64,000 nt of DNA from JBELMB01 sp042088665 (GTDB lineage Bacteria; Pseudomonadota; Alphaproteobacteria; Rhodobacterales; Rhodobacteraceae): positions 12,575 through 76,574 of the forward strand of contig JBELMB010000003.1 in assembly GCA_042088665.1 (NCBI GenBank), in the 5' to 3' direction. Below, piece by piece: positions 44,067 through 53,034 of the stretch. The translations under genes and the position numbers were made by a program. Positions within the stretch are counted from its first letter, which is position 1, and each line of letters opens with the position of its first letter. Below the pieces are notes generated by a model. The model was not told the origin of the DNA. It searched no databases and was given only the letters and a program-made list of their open reading frames with translations.

Positions 44067-46214
44067 CTAAAGCCCGAAGGCCCCGAACGGCAGAAACGTC
44101 ACCGGCGTGCCCGGCGTCACATCCATTGCGCCATCGGGCAGTTCCACCAGCCCTTCTGCCCAGCTGAGCCCCGAGATGCGGCCCGACCCTTCGGATTTGA
44201 AGACTTCCGCACGGCCATCGCGCAGACGGGCGCGCAGATATTCGCGGCGACCCGGTTTCTTGCGTTTGCTGAAAGCTGCGGGGACCTCGATCCCTTGCGG
44301 ATCTGTCCAGCCCGCCCCGGCCAGCAGACCCATCGCCGGGCGCGCAAAGATGAGCGTGCAGACAAAGGCCGCGACCGGGTTGCCCGGCAGGCCAAAGACC
44401 GGCACGCCGGACCACATGCCCAGCGCCAGCGGTCGCCCCGGTTTCAGCGCGATGCGCCACTCCGCAAGCGCGCCGCTTTCCCGCAACAGGGCCGAGACGT
44501 GATCCTCATCCCCGGCAGAGGCACCACCAGAGGTCAGGATCACATCCGCCTCCTGCGCGGCACTGTCGAGCCGCGCGCGCAATTGGGCGCGGTCGTCTCC
44601 GACACGGCCCAGATCCACGGGAGCAAAGCCAAAGCGCGCTGCCATGCTAAGCAACATCGGACGGTTCGCATCAAAGATCTGACCCGGTTGCGCGGGGCTG
44701 CCGGGGGGCACAACTTCGTCCCCGGTGGACAGCACCCCGACCCGCAAGGGCGCAAAGACCGGCAAAGCCCCCCACCCCACCGCTGAGGCAAGGGCGAGGT
44801 CGGCAGGGGTCAGCACCCGGCCCGCGGGCAGCGCAATGGTGCCTTCGGCAATGTCTTCGCCTGCGGCGCGGGTGTTTGACCCCGGTTTGACCGGTCCGCG
44901 AAAGGCGACGGCATCTGTGTCCACGGCGCAGTCTTCGTCCAGAACCACGGTATCCACCCCTTCGGGCAGCGCCGCGCCGGTCAAAACACGGATCGCCGAT
45001 CCAAAGGGCACGCTCCCGGCAAAAGGCACACCCGCGGCGGACCGTCCATCGACCAGCGGCAAGGTGATATCCCCCTGCCCCACGCAGGCCCCGGCAAAGC
45101 CGTAACCATCCACAGCCGTGTTCGGTTGCGGCGGGTTGGAGCGACGTGCCAGAAGATCCTCCGACAGGATCCGGCCCGCGGCCTGCATCAAGGGCAGTTC
45201 TTCGCGCGCGACCACCGGGGTCAGCCGGTCGCGCAGCATGCTCAGCGCTGCATCAACCGGGGTCCAATCGACGCCGGGCGGCAAGGCAAAGCAATCGTTG
45301 CGCAGCGGTGGTGGCCTCAGCCGCGGCGCGTCGCCAGTTCCCTGCGCCAAGGCGACCAGACGGTCCTTGTGTCCCGCTCCGAGGATCCATGCCTCTTCCT
45401 GCCGGGCGACCCCGGGTGGTTCCTCCATCCAGGTCGATAGTTCATCTGCGGGCAACCCCGCCAGAGCGCGCGCCAAAAGCCGGACCTGCACGGCGTCGCG
45501 GATCGGTGGCGGCTGTTGGTCCGACTGGAACGATTTGACCGCGGGTTCGATCAGCCCCGGCCAGATCTCGACCAGGACGGCCTCTGCGTTCTGCCAGGGC
45601 TCGAACGGCCAGACCGCCACTTTGCTCCCAAAATCGGCACGCAGGCGCGAGAGCACCGGCAACCCCATAAGGATCTGCCCGCCAACCGTCGGAGGATAGT
45701 ACAGCTGGAAACAGCTCGATGCGGCCTTGGCGGCGCGGTCGCAGGCGCGGTGCTCCGCCACGACATCAAACCGGATGTCGGCCTTTCGATAAGGCACGCC
45801 CGGCCAGCGCGCCCTGTCGGGTTTGCCCCACATCGGACCCGGCCCGTCAAACAGGGCGTTGATCTCTTCGGCCACGTCAAAGCGGTTGTTCGCGCCCTCT
45901 GCGTCATCGCGGATGCGCGCCTCGAGCCAGGCCCAGAGAGCGAAAGGGTCGTCTTGCCCCGTGACCTGCCGGGCGAACCCCTGCGGATAGCCAAAGGGAA
46001 AATCGAAACCGATCATCAGGCGCCGTCCTGCGGCGCGCTCTTCGTCGATCAGGGCGCGCAGATGGGCCTCTGCGCTGATCCGGTCGGTACAGAACACCGG
46101 TTCCTCGTCGATGCCAAGACGGGTCACGCCAATCCAGATGGCGTCCGCCTTTGCCCGCGCGGCGCGTTTGCCCGCGGACCAGTCCACCACCGCGATGGTG
46201 TCAAATCCCCTCAC
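44067..46214 (-). CDS. DUF429-like/MoeA fusion, molybdopterin molybdenumtransferase
   Basis: 715 residues in two parts. Residues 1-~305 form an RNase-H/actin-like DUF429-type domain (IAVVDWSAGK, MIGFDFPFGYPQ, PYRKADIRFDV). Residues ~320-715 are a MoeA domain (TPVDAALSMLRDRL, LLARRSNPPQPNTAVDGYGF, GDEVVPPGSPAQPGQIFDANRPML, TSGGASAGDEDH and GLPGNPVA). MoeA inserts molybdate into molybdopterin-AMP. Overlaps mobB by four bases. The whole mob/moe/fdhD group suggests a route to a formate dehydrogenase cofactor. The role of the N-terminal domain is unknown. Confidence 0.9.
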   Translation of the reverse strand: MRGFDTIAVVDWSAGKRAARAKADAIWIGVTRLGIDEEPVFCTDRISAEAHLRALIDEERAAGRRLMIGFDFPFGYPQGFARQVTGQDDPFALWAWLEARIRDDAEGANNRFDVAEEINALFDGPGPMWGKPDRARWPGVPYRKADIRFDVVAEHRACDRAAKAASSCFQLYYPPTVGGQILMGLPVLSRLRADFGSKVAVWPFEPWQNAEAVLVEIWPGLIEPAVKSFQSDQQPPPIRDAVQVRLLARALAGLPADELSTWMEEPPGVARQEEAWILGAGHKDRLVALAQGTGDAPRLRPPPLRNDCFALPPGVDWTPVDAALSMLRDRLTPVVAREELPLMQAAGRILSEDLLARRSNPPQPNTAVDGYGFAGACVGQGDITLPLVDGRSAAGVPFAGSVPFGSAIRVLTGAALPEGVDTVVLDEDCAVDTDAVAFRGPVKPGSNTRAAGEDIAEGTIALPAGRVLTPADLALASAVGWGALPVFAPLRVGVLSTGDEVVPPGSPAQPGQIFDANRPMLLSMAARFGFAPVDLGRVGDDRAQLRARLDSAAQEADVILTSGGASAGDEDHVSALLRESGALAEWRIALKPGRPLALGMWSGVPVFGLPGNPVAAFVCTLIFARPAMGLLAGAGWTDPQGIEVPAAFSKRKKPGRREYLRARLRDGRAEVFKSEGSGRISGLSWAEGLVELPDGAMDVTPGTPVTFLPFGAFGL

Positions 46215-46702
46215 AAACCAACCTCTTGCAGGATGAAATCCGCAATCGCACCGGTATCGTTGAGGTCAAAGACCGGCCTGTCCAGCTCCAGCGGCACGTC
46301 CGAGGCCACCGCGTGGATCGTCTCGTCGCCCGGCGCGATCAGCGGCTGGCCCGTCTCGACCCTGTGTGCCTCCACCTTTGGGTGACGGTCGCGTTTGTAG
46401 CCTTCGACCAGCACAAGATCGACCGGGGAGAGCCGCGCCAGAAGGTCAGCCAGCTCCGGCTCCTGCGCCCCGCGCAGCTCTGTCATATGGGCCACGCGCT
46501 TGCGCGACGACAGGATCACTTCGCTGGCACCGGCCTCGCGGTGACGCCAGCTGTCCTTGCCCGGGTGATCCACATCAAAGGCATGGTGCGCATGTTTGAC
46601 CGTGCTGACGGAAAAGCCGCGCCCGGTGATCTCTGTCACGAGGCGCTCCATCAAACCGGTCTTGCCCGCGTTTTTCCATCCCGTCACACCGTAGAGCTTC
46701 AC
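46211..46702 (-). CDS. mobB: molybdopterin-guanine dinucleotide biosynthesis protein B
   Basis: 163 residues. The P-loop is VTGWKNAGKTGLMERL, followed by STVKHAHHAFDVDHPGKDSWRHREAGA, the MobB signature. It binds GTP and assists MobA in MGD cofactor formation. Overlaps mobA by four bases upstream and the MoeA fusion by four bases downstream, so the three are translated together. Confidence 0.94.
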   Translation of the reverse strand: MKLYGVTGWKNAGKTGLMERLVTEITGRGFSVSTVKHAHHAFDVDHPGKDSWRHREAGASEVILSSRKRVAHMTELRGAQEPELADLLARLSPVDLVLVEGYKRDRHPKVEAHRVETGQPLIAPGDETIHAVASDVPLELDRPVFDLNDTGAIADFILQEVGL

Positions 46703-47325
46703 AGCATTGCCTCCGCCGCGGCCAGATCCTCTGGCGTGTTCACATTAAAGAAGGGGTCGCGGCTCCCGATGTCAAAAAGCGCCTCGCGCCCGCCATGCGA
46801 CTCCGTCCAGATCACGACCTTCTTCAACCCGTCCCGCAGAGCGCGGCGCAGGTCGTCCCGCAGCGCCACCGGCCAGAGACCAAAGGTGGGATGGCGGATC
46901 AGGCGGCCCTTGGCGCTGCGGGTGCGGGCCTCGCCCTCTGTCGCGGCAAGGACAAGCGGGTGATCCTGTCCTTCGGCGGAGGCAATGAGCCGGGCCACCA
47001 GATCCTCCGGGAAAAAGGGCGTGTCGGCGGCCACGCTGACCACCGTCTGTGCGCCCTGTTCCGCCGCCCAGTCCATCCCGGCCAGCACACCAGCGAGCGG
47101 GCCGGGAAACCCGGACAGGCTGTCGGGCACCACCGGCAGGTCAAACCGGGCAAAACGGTCGGCATCGCCGTTTGCGTTCAGAACCAGTGACGCGACCTGC
47201 GGTGCGCTGCGGGCGATCACATGATCCAGCAGCACCCGCCCCCCCAACGGCAGGAGACCCTTGTCCCCGCCGCCCATGCGCGTGGCCTGTCCCCCGGCAA
47301 GGATGACACCCACCGGCGCGCTCAT
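46699..47325 (-). CDS. mobA: molybdenum cofactor guanylyltransferase
   Basis: 208 residues from ATG 47325. The nucleotide motif VILAGGQATRMGGGDKGLLPLGG is diagnostic, and DTPFFPEDL and FNVNTPEDL are typical. It adds GMP to Mo-molybdopterin to give bis-MGD cofactor. A longer in-frame extension to 47466 lacks a ribosome site. It lies 82 bases after fdhD. Confidence 0.94.
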   Translation of the reverse strand: MSAPVGVILAGGQATRMGGGDKGLLPLGGRVLLDHVIARSAPQVASLVLNANGDADRFARFDLPVVPDSLSGFPGPLAGVLAGMDWAAEQGAQTVVSVAADTPFFPEDLVARLIASAEGQDHPLVLAATEGEARTRSAKGRLIRHPTFGLWPVALRDDLRRALRDGLKKVVIWTESHGGREALFDIGSRDPFFNVNTPEDLAAAEAML

Positions 47326-47407
47326 GGCTGACCCTGCGCGCCACAACTGGCCACACCGGATTGCATGCGGCCGGTCCCGAGGGGACGCGTGTTCACACAG
47401 ATCCTCA

Positions 47408-48280
47408 TCACGCGCCCTTGCGCCCGTGACGCTTGCCCTCATCAGGCACACTGCCGGGGTCCGCATCCCAGATCAGGCGCTCTTCGCCCGACAGGCAGAC
47501 AAAGCGTTTGCCCCGCATGCGCCCGATACAGGTCAGCCCGACCTGACGGGCAATCTCTACCCCCCAGGCGGTGAAGCCGGACCGGGACGCCAGCACCGGA
47601 ATGCCCATCAGCGCGGTCTTGATCACCATCTCCGAGGTCAGGCGACCGGTGGTGTAGAGGATCTTGTCCTGCGGCCCCACCCCTTCGGAAAACATCCAGC
47701 CGGCGATCTTGTCCACGGCGTTGTGGCGGCCCACGTCTTCCATGTAGACCAGCGGGCGATCCTGCTGGCACAGCACCGTGCCATGGATGGCACCCGCCTC
47801 GAGGTACAGCGAAGGGGTGGTGTTGATCTGCCGCGCCAGCGCGTACAGCCATGAGGTCCGCACCGGATCCGTGCCCAGTTGCACCGCCTCCAGCCCTTCC
47901 ATCATGTCGCCAAAGACGGTGCCCACGGCACAGCCCGACGTGCGGGTCTTTTTCTGCAGCTTCTCTTCATAGGTGGTCTGGCTGGCGGTGCGGACGACCA
48001 CGGTTTCAAGCTCTTCGTCATAGTCGACGCCCGTCACCGTCTCATCGTCCGACAGCATTCCCTGATTGCGCAGGAATCCCAGCGCCAGATAGTCGGGATA
48101 GTCGCCGATGGTCATCGCCGTGACGATTTCCTGCCGATTGAGAAAGATCGTCAGGGGCCGTTCCTCGACCACCGGGATCTCTGTTGGCTGGCCATCGTGG
48201 TCCACCCCGGTCACGCGGCGTGTCAGCCGCGCGGCACCGGGATCTGGCGCTATAAGATAGTCGCATCGTTCGGATTGCAT
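47408..48280 (-). CDS. fdhD: formate dehydrogenase accessory sulfurtransferase FdhD
   Basis: 290 residues from ATG 48280, which has GAGGGG upstream. Family segments: EERPLTIFLNRQEIVTAM, ALGFLRNQGML, MEDVGRHNAVDKIAGW, TGRLTSEMVIKTALMGIPVLASRSGFTAWGVEIA. It transfers sulfur from IscS to the molybdenum cofactor of formate dehydrogenase. The usual cysteine pair CxxC reads SGCAVGT here, keeping only the first Cys. First gene of the fdhD-mobA-mobB-moeA group. No formate dehydrogenase structural gene is in this window. Confidence 0.95.
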   Translation of the reverse strand: MQSERCDYLIAPDPGAARLTRRVTGVDHDGQPTEIPVVEERPLTIFLNRQEIVTAMTIGDYPDYLALGFLRNQGMLSDDETVTGVDYDEELETVVVRTASQTTYEEKLQKKTRTSGCAVGTVFGDMMEGLEAVQLGTDPVRTSWLYALARQINTTPSLYLEAGAIHGTVLCQQDRPLVYMEDVGRHNAVDKIAGWMFSEGVGPQDKILYTTGRLTSEMVIKTALMGIPVLASRSGFTAWGVEIARQVGLTCIGRMRGKRFVCLSGEERLIWDADPGSVPDEGKRHGRKGA

Positions 48281-48323
48281 CTGACGCCCCTCCCCGGTAG
48301 GCGAAGTTTTGGAGGTCACAGTG

Positions 48324-49112
48324 ATGGCGCGAAGCGACACGATGTCAAGCTATGGACGCGGGGTTCGCAACGGCATTCCCTTTGTCGTCGTGGTCTCTCC
48401 CTTTGCCATGCTGTTTGGTGTGCTCGCCACCGAAGCGGGGTTGAGCATCTTTGAAACGCTCGGCTTTTCGTTCATTGTCGTGGCAGGGGCGGCGCAGTTC
48501 ACCGCGATCCAGCTGATGACCGACGGGGCGCCAACGCTCGTCGTGCTTGTCTCGGCGCTGGCGGTCAACCTGCGCATGGCGATGTATTCCGCCTCGATCA
48601 CGCCGCACCTGGGCGCATTGCCCCTGTGGAAGCGCGCGATCGCCGCCTATCTGCTGGTGGATCAGACCTATACCTCCTCGGCGATGGAGTTCGAAGAGCG
48701 CCCGGACCTGACGTTGTCCCAGAAGTTTGCCTATTTCCTCGGCGTGGCGACCCCCATCATCCCGCCGTGGTACATCTTTTCGCTGCTGGGGGCCTTGATG
48801 GGCACCGCGGTGCCATTGGAACTGGGCCTCGACTTTGCGCTGCCGATTGCCTTTCTGGCGATGATTTCGCCCGGGCTGAAAACCCGGGCGCACCGGGCAG
48901 CAGCTCTGGTGGGCGCGCTTGGTGCGCTTGGGTTTGTCTGGCTTCCCTTCAACCTCGGTCTGATCGTCGGAGCGATCCTGGGCATGCTGACCGGAGCAGA
49001 GGTGGAGCGGCGTCAAACCTTGAACGACCCAGCCTCAGAAGGCCTTCCCCCAACAAACCTTCCCCCAACAAACCTTCCCCCAACAGGTCGCTCTCCCGAG
49101 GATCCGTCATGA
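48324..49112 (+). CDS. azlC: AzlC-family branched-chain amino acid exporter subunit
   Basis: 262 residues with about five to six membrane segments. AzlC features: VSPFAMLFGVLATEAGLS, VAGAAQFTAIQLM, VNLRMAMYSASITPHLG and DQTYTSS. ATG 48324 has GGAGG upstream. The ORF ends with a tail of PPTNL repeats (49043-49085, three 15-base units). With AzlD it exports branched-chain amino acids. It overlaps azlD by four bases. Confidence 0.93.
   Translation: MARSDTMSSYGRGVRNGIPFVVVVSPFAMLFGVLATEAGLSIFETLGFSFIVVAGAAQFTAIQLMTDGAPTLVVLVSALAVNLRMAMYSASITPHLGALPLWKRAIAAYLLVDQTYTSSAMEFEERPDLTLSQKFAYFLGVATPIIPPWYIFSLLGALMGTAVPLELGLDFALPIAFLAMISPGLKTRAHRAAALVGALGALGFVWLPFNLGLIVGAILGMLTGAEVERRQTLNDPASEGLPPTNLPPTNLPPTGRSPEDPS
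49043..49085 (+). repeat. 15-bp tandem repeat in the azlC 3' end
   Basis: CCTTCCCCCAACAAA repeated 2.9 times, coding the PPTNL tail of AzlC just before azlD. In frame, so copy number change would not break the gene. Confidence 0.85.
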
Positions 49113-49438
49113 TTGAGACCTGGGAACTGTGGCTGGTGATCTTCGTGCTGGGCTTTGGGTCCTTTGGGCTGCGGTTCATCTTTCTCGGGCTGGTGGGGGA
49201 TCGTGCGCTGCCGCCCTGGCTGCTCCGGCATTTGCGGTACACATCCGTTGCGGTGATCCCGGCGCTTGTCGCGCCGCTGGTCCTCTGGCCCGATGCGACG
49301 GGCGGCACACCGGATCCGCTGCGGCTGGCGGCGGCGGCGGCAACATTGGGTGTCGGCATGTGGCGCAAGAATCTGTTTGCTGCGATGGGTGCGGGCGCAG
49401 CCGTCATGCTTGCGGGGGCGGTCTTTATGCCCGGCTAG
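49109..49438 (+). CDS. azlD: AzlD-family transporter subunit
   Basis: 109 residues with about four membrane segments: WLVIFVLGFGSFGLRFIFL, LLRHLRYTSVAVIPALVAPLVLW, LAAAAATLGVGMWRKNLFAAMGAGAAVML. The ATG at 49109 overlaps the azlC stop (ATGA). The small partner of the AzlCD exporter. Confidence 0.92.
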   Translation: MIETWELWLVIFVLGFGSFGLRFIFLGLVGDRALPPWLLRHLRYTSVAVIPALVAPLVLWPDATGGTPDPLRLAAAAATLGVGMWRKNLFAAMGAGAAVMLAGAVFMPG

Positions 49439-50005
49439 GGCTGCGGGTTGCCAACCTCTGTCCGCTTTTCAACCGGAGCGCTGCTGCGCTCCTGACGCCA
49501 ACCCGTGCAGCGCGAGCCCCTTGATCGCGCGGTTTTCTCGGACCAGCCCCAGCCTTGAACCCTGACCCGTTGGGTGGGGGGATCTGCGCAACGGCACGCC
49601 ATGAGACGGTTGCTGCCACGCAGGCATGAGAGCGGACTCCATCGGATCGCCGCGCTGCCGTCATACACGCCCAGCGCGCCTTCCGGGCCCAAGCGATTCG
49701 CCCTTTGGCCAGGCACTTTGGGCGCGGCCCTGCGGAAACCTTTGGTGCGCGCAGACATGCCGCCCGACAAGGCGCCCGACACGGTCTCCCCGCGCAAAGG
49801 ATGCCCCTGCGTAAACCTCTGAACAAAAGGCACTTCTTCGGCCCGTCAGGTTGGAAACAGTGATTTTCCATATTGGAAAAAATATTCTCGCGCTGATTGT
49901 GACAAGCCTGTGTAAACTATTGATACTTTGTAGCTATTCTTTCGCATCACCTGTGTTGCCAGTTGTTTCAGTTTGTTCTTGGCCAAAAAGCAACCTGGAG
50001 GCATC
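49439..50005. other. 567-base stretch without a convincing gene
   Basis: The left half has frames in several directions without support. The right part (about 49855-49990) is clearly AT-rich and ends CTGGAGG before ATG 50006, so it should carry the promoter of the large LamG/PIG-L gene. Confidence 0.5.
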
Positions 50006-52735
50006 ATGCCACCTGTTCCGTCAGACCGTCCGCTTGGGGACGTTGCCGATATCACCGGCGCCTTTGACATCTCTGTCACCGCGCGTTTCGACAATCTGGT
50101 TGGAGGCTCGTGGCAGCGCGTGCTGGACCTTGGTGATGGACCTCGGTCCGGCAATATACTGCTGACGCAGGTCGAAAATACCTCTGACATCATGTTCGCG
50201 CTTTATCAGGACGGTGCGGTCTACAGAGTGATCGCGCCCGAGGCCATCGTAGAAGGGGATGTGGCGCGCTGGGGTGTCGGGATCGACGCCGATGGCCGCA
50301 TGTGGCTGAGCAAGGATGGCGTCGAGCTTGAGGAAACGCAGGCCGTGGTCCCGGCATCGGTGCCGCGCGCGAACGAGCTTCTGGGACAGTCCAACTGGGC
50401 AGAGGACGCACCGCTGGACGGGGCGATCCTTGGGCTGACCGTCAGCCAGCCCGGGGCAGACCCGGACACCTACCTTGAGAACAGCCCAACGGAAGTGAGC
50501 GGCGCCTTCACGCTCAGCCTCACAGCCCGGTTTGACGATCTGACCGGCGGTACGGATCAGAACGTGGCAAGCTTTGCGGCGGCGGACGGAAGTGCCATGC
50601 TGCGGCTGGGACAAGACGGCGGCACGGACGGGCTGGTTCTGGAACTGGTCGTTGACGCAGAAAGCTACAGCATTGCGGTGCCTGCCGCGTTGGAAGCAGG
50701 CGAACTGACCCATCTGAGCGCAGGTCTGGACGAAGGCGGTCGGCTCTGGCTGGCGCAGGATGGCACGATTGTGGGTGAGGTGCAGGCGGCCACCCCGGGG
50801 CAACCGCTCGAAGCGCTGCCAGTCGGAATGGCCACGGATGGCGGCACCCCGCTGGACGGTGTTGTACTGGGTTTGTCGGTGGAGGCAGGCACAACCGAGC
50901 CGACGGATCCAACCGACCCGACCGAACCGACGGACCCGACAGACCCAACGGACCCGACCGACCCAACGGACCCGACAGACCCAACGGACCCGACCGAACC
51001 AACGGACCCGACCGAACCAACGGACCCGACAGACCCAACGGACCCGACCGAGCCCGAAGGTGCCCAGATCTTTGGCGCTTTCTCGATCGAGACAGCCGTT
51101 CGGTTCGACAATGTCTGGGGCGGTGAATGGCAGCGGGTCTTTGACTTTGGCGATGGCCCCGCATCCAACAACATTCTGTTTGGACAGGTTGAAAACACCA
51201 CGGACATGATGCTGGAGCTCTGGCAGGACGAGAGTATTTTCCGCGTCGTGGCACCCGACGCCATCGTCGAAGGCGAGACCGCCACCTGGCGCACCGGGAT
51301 CGATGCTGATGGACGCATGTGGATCGAAAAGGACGGATTGGAACTGGCCGATGCGCAGGGCGCGGTTCCGACAGACGAGCCGCGCGCAAACCTGTTGATC
51401 GGGGAATCGAACTGGTCTGACGACACACCCTTGATCGGAGAGGTGCAGTCCCTCGCGGTTGAGTCGACCCCAACCGATCCGACGGACCCAACCGATCCGA
51501 CAGACCCAACCGATCCGACAGACCCAACCGATCCAACCGATCCGACAGACCCGACGGACCCGACCGATCCGACAGACCCGACCGATCCGACAGACCCGAC
51601 AGATCCGACAGACCCGACAGACCCGACGGACCCGACCGATCCGACAGACCCGACAGACCCGACAGACCCGACAGACCCGACAGTCCCGACAGACCCGACA
51701 GACCCGACAGACCCGGCAGACCCGACAGACCCGACCGATCCGACAGACCCGGCAGCCCCCGCAACCCCCGGCGGTGACATGTTCATTGTCGCCCATCAGG
51801 ATGACGATATCCTGTTCATGAACCCCTCCATCGCCGAAGCCATCGCCGAGGGAACCGCTGTCACCACGGTCTACACCACGGCAGGTGACGCCGGGCAGGA
51901 CGAAGACTACTGGAGCGGCCGCGAAGAAGGGATGAAAGCCGCCTACAGTGTCATGGCAGGCGCCGACGACTGGATCGACGAAACCGTCCGCCTCTCGCAT
52001 GAGGGTCAGGACTTTGACGTCGCCACCAGCACGCTGGGCTCGGAGCCTGACATCCGGCTGTATTTCCTGCGAACGCCGGACGGTTTCTCAGGCACCGGCT
52101 CCGACACCTATGGGTTTGAAAGCCTGCCAAAGCTCTGGTCCGGCGAAATCGACAGCGTAACCACGGTGGACGATGCCGCCAGCTACTCGCGCGACGACCT
52201 TGTCAATCTGCTCACCGGATTGATGGAACACCACGCACCAGCGCATATCCACCTGCAAGAGTCAGTCAGCCCCATCGAACATCCCGACCACGTGCACACC
52301 ACTTGGCTCGCGGAAGAGGCGATCGAGGCCTACAGCCTGCCCGCGACCGTAACCGAATACGTGGGCTACGAATCCTGGGGCTACGAAGAGAACTTCACAC
52401 CCGAAGAAGAGGCCTTTGTCACTGAAGTCTTCGAGGCATATGCCGCCTATGACCCGCGCGTGACGACCCCCGACGGCGCCATCGCGGAACCCTATACCGA
52501 GTGGGTCAAACGTGAATACGTGCGGGACGAATATGAGCACGATGGAACGGCCCCGCCTCCACCTGCCGAAGAGGTGGCCGAGATGACCATGCTGCCCGAG
52601 GCGGGCCTGATCGACGAAAACGACATGGAGGCCTACGCGGCCCTGATGCAGACGTTGCAAGGCGGAGAAGACGAGCCCCCGGCAGAGCCCCCATTGGACG
52701 AAGAGGACGACACAGCCGCCATCCTGACCCTGTGA
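50006..52735 (+). CDS. three LamG-like modules, PTD-repeat linkers and PIG-L deacetylase domain
   Basis: 909 residues from ATG 50006 (CTGGAGG upstream). Order: LamG-like module 1 (~16-147), module 2 (~163-296), PTD/PTE repeat linker (~297-350), module 3 (~351-486), second PTD linker (~487-586), then a PIG-L/LmbE-type deacetylase domain (~590-905). PIG-L metal-site signs are A-H597-Q-D-D600-D near the start and HPDHVH at 759-764. Modules 1 and 3 share FDNxxGGxWQRVxDxGDGP and IDADGRMWxxKDG. LamG folds often bind sugars. I infer a deacetylase for an N-acetylated glycan or glycolipid. No signal peptide is visible and no RTX repeats, so export is unresolved. Confidence 0.88.
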   Translation: MPPVPSDRPLGDVADITGAFDISVTARFDNLVGGSWQRVLDLGDGPRSGNILLTQVENTSDIMFALYQDGAVYRVIAPEAIVEGDVARWGVGIDADGRMWLSKDGVELEETQAVVPASVPRANELLGQSNWAEDAPLDGAILGLTVSQPGADPDTYLENSPTEVSGAFTLSLTARFDDLTGGTDQNVASFAAADGSAMLRLGQDGGTDGLVLELVVDAESYSIAVPAALEAGELTHLSAGLDEGGRLWLAQDGTIVGEVQAATPGQPLEALPVGMATDGGTPLDGVVLGLSVEAGTTEPTDPTDPTEPTDPTDPTDPTDPTDPTDPTDPTEPTDPTEPTDPTDPTDPTEPEGAQIFGAFSIETAVRFDNVWGGEWQRVFDFGDGPASNNILFGQVENTTDMMLELWQDESIFRVVAPDAIVEGETATWRTGIDADGRMWIEKDGLELADAQGAVPTDEPRANLLIGESNWSDDTPLIGEVQSLAVESTPTDPTDPTDPTDPTDPTDPTDPTDPTDPTDPTDPTDPTDPTDPTDPTDPTDPTDPTDPTDPTDPTDPTDPTVPTDPTDPTDPADPTDPTDPTDPAAPATPGGDMFIVAHQDDDILFMNPSIAEAIAEGTAVTTVYTTAGDAGQDEDYWSGREEGMKAAYSVMAGADDWIDETVRLSHEGQDFDVATSTLGSEPDIRLYFLRTPDGFSGTGSDTYGFESLPKLWSGEIDSVTTVDDAASYSRDDLVNLLTGLMEHHAPAHIHLQESVSPIEHPDHVHTTWLAEEAIEAYSLPATVTEYVGYESWGYEENFTPEEEAFVTEVFEAYAAYDPRVTTPDGAIAEPYTEWVKREYVRDEYEHDGTAPPPPAEEVAEMTMLPEAGLIDENDMEAYAALMQTLQGGEDEPPAEPPLDEEDDTAAILTL
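50893..51057 (+). repeat. PTD/PTE-coding 9-bp repeat, first linker
   Basis: Units of about nine bases coding PTDPTD/PTEPTD, with drifting third positions (gac ccg acr, gac cca acg). Forms the linker between LamG modules 2 and 3. Confidence 0.9.
51467..51763 (+). repeat. PTD-coding 9-bp repeat, second linker
   Basis: About 300 bases of GACCCGACA/GATCCGACC-type units coding PTDPTDPTD, between LamG module 3 and the deacetylase domain. The 3' part is nearly homogeneous, which points to recent expansion. Confidence 0.92.
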
Positions 52736-53034
52736 ACCCCATGGGACAGGCCGGTGCGATGTCGCTTTGCCGGGCTATGCAGGTCGGCCTCTGCCAATTG
52801 AATGATCCCCGGGCGCCGTGAGGCCCCCTGCCCTGCGGCTTCTGGCCTGTCACCTGTGGTCAAAGGGGCCGGCACACACCCTATCGTGAATTCAGCGCGA
52901 AAAGTGGCAAGCGCCTGCAATCCTTGCGGGAATTTCCTTTGGGCATCTCGCAACCTCATGTTAACGTTGCGTTAACCATTTGGGCGTGGCTGCCGTGGCG
53001 GCCCCGCAAAGACATGCTTTGAACGGAGGGGATT
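52736..53034. other. intergenic region before the DyP operon
   Basis: 299 bases without a gene. The right end is AT-rich and carries a GTTAAC palindrome pair (52960-52976); GGAGGGG precedes the next ATG. Confidence 0.45.
52960..52976. promoter_or_regulatory. GTTAAC-N5-GTTAAC motif upstream of the DyP operon
   Basis: Two copies of palindromic GTTAAC separated by five bases, 58 bases before the first gene of the DyP operon. Symmetric and well placed for a regulator, but not matched to any known family. Confidence 0.45.

Noticed and set aside
51467..51763. CRISPR-like regular repeat array
   Set aside because: Units are 9 bp, contiguous and in frame with no spacers; it is a coding repeat.
50665..51786. 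Gly-Ser-Val repeat frame on the minus strand opposite the PTD linkers
   Set aside because: Arises from the reverse complement of the 9-bp repeat; not a gene.
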